Below are positions 31,724 through 36,559 of a stretch of DNA of 36,559 bases, piece by piece. Made by a program: the position numbers and the translations under genes. The notes below the pieces were generated by a model. That model was not told the DNA's origin. It saw only the letters and a list, made by a program, of their open reading frames with translations, and ran no database searches. Position 1 is the first letter of the stretch; every line of letters starts with the position of its first letter. Where the stretch lies: contig DHOP01000076.1 of the NCBI GenBank assembly GCA_002407775.1, forward strand, positions 7,402 through 43,960, written 5' to 3'. The DNA comes from Prevotella sp. UBA5387 (GTDB lineage Bacteria; Bacteroidota; Bacteroidia; Bacteroidales; Bacteroidaceae).

Positions 31724-32074
31724 ATGTTTTCAAACGATAGAAATATAGAAACCATCGGTCAACTAGTTGAGACCCTGAAACATTACGTTGGGTTGCAAAG
31801 TGAGTATGTCCGACTAGATATAGTTGAAAAGACCGTTCGCATTCTCACTGTTTTTGCTATAACGGCGAGCTTCTGTATGTTGCTTCTTTTGATGCTAATC
31901 TACCTGAGTTTTGCCGCAGCCTATGCCTTGGAGCCATTAGTAGGTTATGTCGCCGCGTTTTCTATCGTTGCAGGCTTTTATCTCATTTTATTGATACTTG
32001 TCATTGTTTTCAGAAAGCAGTGGATTGAAAAGCCCCTTGTTAAGTTTCTAGCTTCCTTACTTCTAAGTAAATAG
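31724..32074 (+). CDS. Phage holin superfamily III-like / DUF1469 membrane protein
   Basis: 116 aa. A short amphipathic N-terminus (ETIGQLVETLKHYVGLQSEY) precedes two adjacent membrane segments at about 44-68 and 76-98 and a basic tail. This is the layout of the YqjE/DUF1469 (holin_3_6) family, which despite the name is chromosomal and associated with stress-induced small membrane proteins. The YtxH plus DUF1469 pair parallels E. coli yqjD-yqjE. The next gene starts 2 bp downstream, so the two are coupled. It is not part of the prophage. Confidence 0.8.
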   Translation: MFSNDRNIETIGQLVETLKHYVGLQSEYVRLDIVEKTVRILTVFAITASFCMLLLLMLIYLSFAAAYALEPLVGYVAAFSIVAGFYLILLILVIVFRKQWIEKPLVKFLASLLLSK

Positions 32075-32076
32075 AT

Positions 32077-32334
32077 ATGAATAGCGAATTATCTGAGCAC
32101 ATCGCTTATAAAAGTATAGCTGAGATTCGTCTTAGAAAAGCGATTCTATTGAAAGACATCGAGAAGGATAGCAATAAAGTGCGTAACCAGTGGAATTCCT
32201 TATTTTATAAGCCAACTGAACTTAATAAGAACACTCCAACTGCCAAACGAATTAATACTCTTCTGAGCACTGGCGCAGGGGTTCTTGATGCGTTTATTTT
32301 GGGTTGGAAACTATATCGAAGATTTAGAAAATAA
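32077..32334 (+). CDS. Small conserved protein following DUF1469, unknown function
   Basis: 85 aa, basic, with a charged helical N-terminal half (AEIRLRKAILLKDIEKDSNKV, in part) and a weakly hydrophobic C-terminal segment (LLSTGAGVLDAFILGWKLYRR). Its position after YtxH and DUF1469 genes mirrors E. coli yqjK after yqjE, and a similar role is plausible, but sequence similarity cannot be judged by eye. Third and last gene of the set. The 191-bp gap after it, before the convergent MBL gene, has no clear terminator. Confidence 0.65.
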   Translation: MNSELSEHIAYKSIAEIRLRKAILLKDIEKDSNKVRNQWNSLFYKPTELNKNTPTAKRINTLLSTGAGVLDAFILGWKLYRRFRK

Positions 32335-32525
32335 TTAAAGCCCTAAGTCTAAGGTCTGTTTTTATTTCTATTTGTAATTGGCCGATAAGATCTTATATTT
32401 AAATTTCCAAATATAAAGATTTATTATTTCCATTACTATGCGTCTTACTCGGTATTAGTTTCAAGCATAGCTAGTCTGGAGAAGATTTGAACTATTATTT
32501 CGGGCAATAAAAAGTAGTTTGTTTT

Positions 32526-33296
32526 CTAATCATTCTCCCACTCTAGCACCATGCCATCGTATGCAAAATGAAAGCCTTCAGGCAATTGCATGTTTGCCCA
32601 ATCATGCAAACCGATCTGATGTGTCAAATGAGTGAAATAAACATTTTTCGCTCCGATTTTTTTCGCAAAAGTGATAGCTTCAGGAATAATCAAATGGCTA
32701 TGATGGGGTTCTTTCCATCGTAGTGCATTAAGAATAAGCGTGTCAATGCCTTGCAAATAGAGCAATTCTTCATCCTCTATGGACTTCATGTCTGTGATGT
32801 AAGCTAAACGTCCGAAGCGATATCCCAGAATAGGTAGTTTATCATGTATGATACCTATTGGCGTTACGCTTATGTCACCGATCTGCAATGGCTTATGTTT
32901 CTCGATGATGTGCAATTTCAGTTTTGGCACCCCTGGATAGAGATGTGAAGCAAAACAATATGGAAAATTATGCTTTATGCTCTTAACGGCCACATCATTG
33001 GAATAAATGTCAATGTCACCAAACTTGCAATAAGGTCGTAAGTCGTCTATCCCTCCATTATGGTCATAGTGACTATGGGTAACCAAAACGGCGTCAATTT
33101 TACGGAATGGTAGGGGTAATAGTTGTGTTCTGATGTCCGGGCCACAATCGATAAGGACACGCGTTTGGTCAGTTTCTACCAATGCCGCACTACGCATTCG
33201 CTTGTCATGAGGATCATTACTTGTGCATACCTCGCACTGACAACCTATTACCGGCACACCATTCGATGTACCGGTACCTAAAAAAGTGAGTCTCAC
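32526..33296 (-). CDS. MBL-fold metallo-hydrolase, PhnP-like
   Basis: 256 aa. The N-terminus LGTGTSNGVPVIGCQCEVC carries the GTGTSxGxP loop and the accessory Cys motif (C19, C21, C24) of the PhnP/lipB-associated family. The metallo-beta-lactamase motif HSHYDHNGG (H74, H76, D78, H79) and later H-containing loops (GIIHDK, ITDMKS, HHSHLI, THLTHQ) complete the two-metal site. PhnP hydrolyses cyclic phosphodiesters; the substrate here is unknown. It lies 3 bp after murB on the same strand and is the third gene of an operon with the DUF4348-like lipoprotein and murB. Confidence 0.88.
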   Translation of the reverse strand: MRLTFLGTGTSNGVPVIGCQCEVCTSNDPHDKRMRSAALVETDQTRVLIDCGPDIRTQLLPLPFRKIDAVLVTHSHYDHNGGIDDLRPYCKFGDIDIYSNDVAVKSIKHNFPYCFASHLYPGVPKLKLHIIEKHKPLQIGDISVTPIGIIHDKLPILGYRFGRLAYITDMKSIEDEELLYLQGIDTLILNALRWKEPHHSHLIIPEAITFAKKIGAKNVYFTHLTHQIGLHDWANMQLPEGFHFAYDGMVLEWEND

Positions 33297-33299
33297 GAT

Positions 33300-34382
33300 T
33301 TATATGATATTGACTTCAGGATAAATATGTATCCCGAATTCTTGGTAAACGTTTTCCTGAATAGCTTTCATCAAAGTCACAACGTCTGCACCAGTAGCGC
33401 CTCCAAGGTTTACCAATACTAAGGCCTGCTTGTCATAAACGCCAGCCCTGCCAAGTGAACGCCCCTTCCATCCACATTGATCGATCATCCAACCTGCTGG
33501 TATTTTATAGCGTGTGGTACTCTTTCTTTCTGCTTCATCAGAACTAACATCCGTTGCAGGTTCTTGCACTTCAAAGTAGTGCACGTTAGGGTGTTGCTGT
33601 CTAACTTTGTTGAGTGTTGCCTCGTCGACTATAGGATTCATAAAGAAGCTACCGGCATTTCCCAAATCTTCAGGGTCTGGAAGTTTCGCTTGGCGTATTT
33701 CTATAATGAGTTCTCGAAGGAGCTCTCCTGTTAATTGTGCAGGGGCAATGTTCTTTTCGGATAGCACCTTGTGCAGGTTGCCATAGTCCAAGTGAGGTGT
33801 GAATTGTTTATGAAGTTTATAGATGACATTTGTGATCAAGTATTGGTCTTTCCATTCTTTCTTGAATTTGCTCGAGCGATATCCATAATGACAATCTTCT
33901 GCCTTAATGGTCACCTGTTTTCCAGTTGCAATTTCTATGGCATTGATTTCTAGTATCAAGTCCTTGACTTCAACACCATAAGCCCCTATGTTTTGAACAG
34001 CCGATGCTCCGCACTCACCAGGAATTAAGCTAAGGTTCTCCAATCCAAAATACTCTTGTTTGACGGCAAAAGCTACCATTTCATCAAAATTGGTACCTGC
34101 CCATGCATTTAGAATCACCTCGGATTTGTCAGAAGACCCGTCTTTACAATCAACGGAAAATCTTTTTCCAGGTGTAACAACCATGCCATGAAAATCTTCA
34201 GTAAGAAGTAGGTTGCTTCCACCGCCAAGAATGAGTATGGGTAACTTGCCTTTTTGTTGTCTTAAAATCTCGCTCAGAACAATAGCATCTTCTTCTGATT
34301 CATATATTATTAGCTCATCGCACCTCTGATCCATGCCAAAGGTGTTATATTTTAGTAAAGAACATTTCTTATAACGTTTCAT
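33300..34382 (-). CDS. murB: UDP-N-acetylenolpyruvoylglucosamine reductase
   Basis: 360 aa. FAD-binding features are NTFG (13-16), GGGSNLLL (53-60) and ENLSLIPGECGASAVQNIGAYG. YGYRSSKFK is the type I active-site loop, and AGSFFMNPIV carries the proton-donor serine. The C-terminal AGWMIDQCGWKG and HIYPEVNI are also characteristic. MurB reduces enolpyruvyl-UDP-GlcNAc to UDP-MurNAc in peptidoglycan synthesis. This is a type I enzyme like E. coli MurB (342 aa). It starts 34 bp after the upstream lipoprotein gene and precedes the MBL hydrolase by 3 bp. Confidence 0.96.
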   Translation of the reverse strand: MKRYKKCSLLKYNTFGMDQRCDELIIYESEEDAIVLSEILRQQKGKLPILILGGGSNLLLTEDFHGMVVTPGKRFSVDCKDGSSDKSEVILNAWAGTNFDEMVAFAVKQEYFGLENLSLIPGECGASAVQNIGAYGVEVKDLILEINAIEIATGKQVTIKAEDCHYGYRSSKFKKEWKDQYLITNVIYKLHKQFTPHLDYGNLHKVLSEKNIAPAQLTGELLRELIIEIRQAKLPDPEDLGNAGSFFMNPIVDEATLNKVRQQHPNVHYFEVQEPATDVSSDEAERKSTTRYKIPAGWMIDQCGWKGRSLGRAGVYDKQALVLVNLGGATGADVVTLMKAIQENVYQEFGIHIYPEVNII

Positions 34383-34415
34383 CTTAGTCGTCTTCTATCC
34401 CTGCTGATCCGGTCA

Positions 34416-35270
34416 TTAACTATTGAACTTGACCAATTTCCATTTTCCTCCGACTCTCTTAAAGTCAAGCTCTACCTCGAAACCATTGGCTATACCGCGG
34501 ATAACCAATATTTTCCTGCTTGATTGCTTGTACTTCTGACCATAGAGAATATTATAGATGACACCCCGTGGAATCAGACCTGGCCTGAAGTCTGGCCATT
34601 GTTGTGGCACGATAACACCCGTAATTGTTGAGAAATCATCTTCTGGGTCAGGAGCAGTAAATTCTACCTCGTCGGCCATACTCTTCACCTGGAAAGCAGA
34701 GTCTGTTGAGAATCTTTGATAAAACTCTAAGAAGCTGCTATTCAGATTTCTGTTGATGGGCTTGTAATTGATAGCCGTCATTATCCATTCCCCATTAATG
34801 CGATTAAACTCAAACTGCTGAACAGTATGACGTTTGAAGAATATCTTCTCCACCACAACATTATTTATCGTGGTGTCTTTCACTAATTGCTTCTGTCTGG
34901 GGTTGTCAAAAATGAGCGTGTAATATCCCTGTCGCATAAAGAAATGCTCCATTTTCCAATCGACCTTTTCAATCTTCTTTTCAAGTTTACCATTTCGAAA
35001 AACAGACAAAGGGAATTGAATACGCTTTGTTTGTAATTTTTTATTGGCGGCAAAATTGAAGACAAAGTCGTCGAAAAGTTCATCGGCAGCTTTGGGCATA
35101 ACTGTTTGCATAATGAGACTGTCCGTTGAATCTGCCTCGGAGGTGTCAACAGGTAGCGAGTCTGTCTGCAGGGAATCCAACTGTTCAGGCTTCTTGTTGC
35201 CACATCCATACGGAGTAAGCATCACAAGCAAGAGCACCAACAAAACAATGGGACCTATTATCTTTCTCAT
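34416..35270 (-). CDS. DUF4348-like lipoprotein
   Basis: 284 aa from the ATG at 35270 (MRKIIGPIV). An upstream in-frame ATG at 35297 lies within the -7 box, so it cannot be in the transcript, which decides the start. Lipoprotein signal with lipobox PYGC (C23). A Ser/Asp/Thr-rich linker (about 27-55) is followed by a domain of two similar halves (about 60-165 and 175-284), with FDDFVFNFAANKKLQ and FLEFYQRFSTDSAFQ as corresponding helices. This matches my memory of DUF4348, found mainly in Bacteroidales; no function is known. It is the first gene of the operon with murB and the MBL hydrolase. Confidence 0.75.
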   Translation of the reverse strand: MRKIIGPIVLLVLLLVMLTPYGCGNKKPEQLDSLQTDSLPVDTSEADSTDSLIMQTVMPKAADELFDDFVFNFAANKKLQTKRIQFPLSVFRNGKLEKKIEKVDWKMEHFFMRQGYYTLIFDNPRQKQLVKDTTINNVVVEKIFFKRHTVQQFEFNRINGEWIMTAINYKPINRNLNSSFLEFYQRFSTDSAFQVKSMADEVEFTAPDPEDDFSTITGVIVPQQWPDFRPGLIPRGVIYNILYGQKYKQSSRKILVIRGIANGFEVELDFKRVGGKWKLVKFNS

Positions 35271-35294
35271 AGAATACAACTCAAAAAACTCACG

Positions 35295-35302
35295 CAAAAT
35301 TA
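35295..35302 (-). promoter_or_regulatory. -7 box of the DUF4348-murB-MBL operon
   Basis: On the minus strand TAATTTTG, placing the transcript start near 35290, about 20 nt before the ATG at 35270. No clear -33 box. Confidence 0.6.
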
Positions 35303-35346
35303 CAACATATTTTGAATATTAGCCTATGTTTTATGGATAAAATGCT

Positions 35347-35354
35347 TAACTTTG
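35347..35354 (+). promoter_or_regulatory. -7 box of pheS
   Basis: TAACTTTG, exact TAnnTTTG match; TATG at 35325-35328 is a weak -33 box 18 bp upstream. The leader is about 23 nt. Divergent from the lipoprotein operon promoter, with about 45 bp between the -7 boxes. Confidence 0.65.
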
Positions 35355-35381
35355 CAAACCAAAGGATAGAAGTTTAACATT

Positions 35382-36419
35382 ATGATATTAGATAAGATAG
35401 ACGTACTTCTGAAAGAGGTTGCCTCTATGTCTGCTAGGAACAATGAGGAGATTGAGCAGCTCAGATTGAAATATTTGAGCAAGAAGGGTGAGATCAGTGC
35501 TGTTATGGCCGAGTTTCGGAATGTTTCTTCCGATCAGAAAAAGGCTGTTGGTATCAAGATTAATGAACTCAAGCAAGCTGCTTTAGAAAAAATTAATTTA
35601 CTTCGCGAGCAAGTTGCTACTGAGGAGACTGGTTCCGAAAGTATTGACCTTACCCGTACGGCTTATCCTATTGGACTGGGCACACGTCACCCACTTACCA
35701 TTGTGCGTAATGAAATTATCAATATCTTCCAACGCATGGGCTTTACACTCTATTTCGGGCCAGAGATAGACGATGATAAGCATGTGTTCACCATGCTCAA
35801 TTTTGCGGAAGATCATCCTGCTCGCGACATGCAGGACACATTCTTTATTTCGCAGAACAAGAACGATGTAACCAAGAATGTGTTACTACGCTCACACACT
35901 TCTGGTGATGAGGCACACTATATGGAAACCCATGAGCCTCCTTTTAGAGTTCTCTGCCCTGGCCGAGTATATCGTAATGAGGCCATTTCGGCTCGTGCAC
36001 ATTGCTTCTTTCACCAGGTCGAGGGTCTATATGTTGACAAAGGTGTGAGCTTTTCAGACCTTAAGCAAGTGCTTCTTACATTTGCTCGTGAGATGTTTGG
36101 ACCGGATACAAAGATTCGTTTGCGTCCGTCTTACTTCCCTTTCACGGAGCCTAGTGCAGAGATGGATATATCCTGTAACATCTGTGGAGGTAAAGGATGT
36201 TCTTTCTGCAAGCATACTGGTTGGGTGGAAATTCTTGGTTGTGGTATGGTAGATCCACATGATCTCGAAGCCTGCGGAATTGACTCTTCCGTTTATACCG
36301 GCTATGCTTTTGGAATGGGCGTGGAGCGTATCACCAACTTGAAGTATCGCGTTAACGACCTTCGTCTCTTCTCAGAAAATGATATTCGTTTTCTTGAAGA
36401 GTTTCAAAGTGCGTATTAA
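35382..36419 (+). CDS. pheS: Phenylalanine-tRNA ligase alpha subunit
   Basis: 345 aa. The N-terminal coiled coil binds tRNA (about 1-85). The class II core has GTRHPLT at about 98-104, motif 2 with CPGRVYRNEAISARAH and FHQVEG, and motif 3 with GFAFGMGVERI seen here as GYAFGMGVERI. It is slightly longer than E. coli PheS (327 aa) because of a Cys4 insert, C265-x2-C268-x4-C273-x2-C276, followed by GWVEILGCGMV. The insert looks like a zinc knuckle and is usual in Bacteroidetes as far as I recall. It pairs with PheT, which is not in the window. Single-gene transcript closed by a perfect terminator. Confidence 0.96.
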   Translation: MILDKIDVLLKEVASMSARNNEEIEQLRLKYLSKKGEISAVMAEFRNVSSDQKKAVGIKINELKQAALEKINLLREQVATEETGSESIDLTRTAYPIGLGTRHPLTIVRNEIINIFQRMGFTLYFGPEIDDDKHVFTMLNFAEDHPARDMQDTFFISQNKNDVTKNVLLRSHTSGDEAHYMETHEPPFRVLCPGRVYRNEAISARAHCFFHQVEGLYVDKGVSFSDLKQVLLTFAREMFGPDTKIRLRPSYFPFTEPSAEMDISCNICGGKGCSFCKHTGWVEILGCGMVDPHDLEACGIDSSVYTGYAFGMGVERITNLKYRVNDLRLFSENDIRFLEEFQSAY

Positions 36420-36449
36420 CCCACAATTTTACTTTTCAATCTATATTAT

Positions 36450-36493
36450 ACGAGTACGGGAGAAGTCAATAGGCTTCTCCCGTACTCGTTTTC
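36450..36493 (+). terminator. Terminator of pheS
   Basis: ACGAGTACGGGAGAAG (36450-36465) and CTTCTCCCGTACTCGT (36474-36489) form a perfect 16-bp stem with an 8-nt loop, followed by TTTTC. Confidence 0.92.
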
Positions 36494-36513
36494 ATAGCAT
36501 TCAGGTTGTGTTT

Positions 36514-36559
36514 CAAATTGATTCACTCCGTAAAACAAATTGATTCACTGAGTAATTCA
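36514..36559. repeat. 22-bp tandem repeat running off the window end
   Basis: CAAATTGATTCACT at 36514-36527 recurs at 36536-36549, a 22-bp period. The last two bases of the window (CA, 36558-36559) fall exactly where a third unit would begin. Between the copies only GTAA is conserved. Confidence 0.6.

Noticed and set aside
31724..32074. Holin gene of a second prophage
   Set aside because: The family name is misleading: it is a two-span DUF1469/YqjE-like chromosomal protein in a YtxH operon, with no phage genes nearby.
36514..36559. CRISPR array at the window end
   Set aside because: Unit period is only 22 bp with about 8-bp non-identical parts, too short for repeat-spacer structure, and no cas genes are present.

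Overview
The window looks like a chromosome segment of a Bacteroidetes bacterium, most likely Prevotella or a close relative. The evidence is recurrent TAnnTTTG (-7) promoter boxes with a TTG or TTTG box about 19-20 bp upstream, A/T-rich gene starts mostly without Shine-Dalgarno sequences, a TonB-dependent outer-membrane receptor, an rseC-rnfBCDGEA operon, and the gene string SPOR lipoprotein-ruvX-def-TPR-thrS. Genus-level placement is inference.

Left part (1-15.4 kb). The 3' end of metA is followed by a U32-family RlhA-like rRNA hydroxylation protein and a lipoprotein with a zinc ribbon. Next come a TonB-dependent receptor with its own promoter and terminator, and then a complete Rnf operon (RseC-like protein, RnfB, C, D, G, E, A). 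Rnf is a membrane complex that couples ferredoxin:NAD+ electron transfer to ion transport. The rnf terminator hairpin contains the -7 box of the next gene, galE. A bidirectional terminator separates galE from a leftward pair: a class I/II aminotransferase and a LolC/E-type ABC permease.

Middle part (about 15.5-22.4 kb). An integrated single-stranded-DNA phage of the Microviridae (Alpavirinae/BMV-like) lies between the aminotransferase promoter and the tdk promoter. Its genes, all rightward, encode an 86-aa unknown, an M15-type cell-wall peptidase, a 57-aa signal-peptide/TM peptide, a HUH rolling-circle Rep (VP4), the major capsid protein (VP1), a 137-aa putative scaffold, and the DNA pilot protein (VP2). 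A terminator, several stem-loops and a 37-aa membrane peptide follow in about 1 kb of AT-rich DNA. There is no integrase. A 28-bp dif-like XerC/XerD site sits at the left edge. A weaker partner at 22374-22401 shares the octamer AGATTATG, which suggests integration by host XerCD and a prophage of about 6.9 kb. The right boundary is tentative.

Right part (22.4-36.6 kb). This is core genome: tdk (apparently leaderless), an AI-2E/PerM-family transporter, tRNA-Lys(TTT) and a secreted unknown protein. Then comes the leftward SPOR-ruvX-def-TPR-thrS operon, and a rightward three-gene envelope-stress-like set (YtxH, DUF1469-like, small protein). A leftward DUF4348-like lipoprotein-murB-MBL hydrolase operon diverges from rightward pheS. 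The window ends in a 22-bp-period tandem repeat that runs off the edge.
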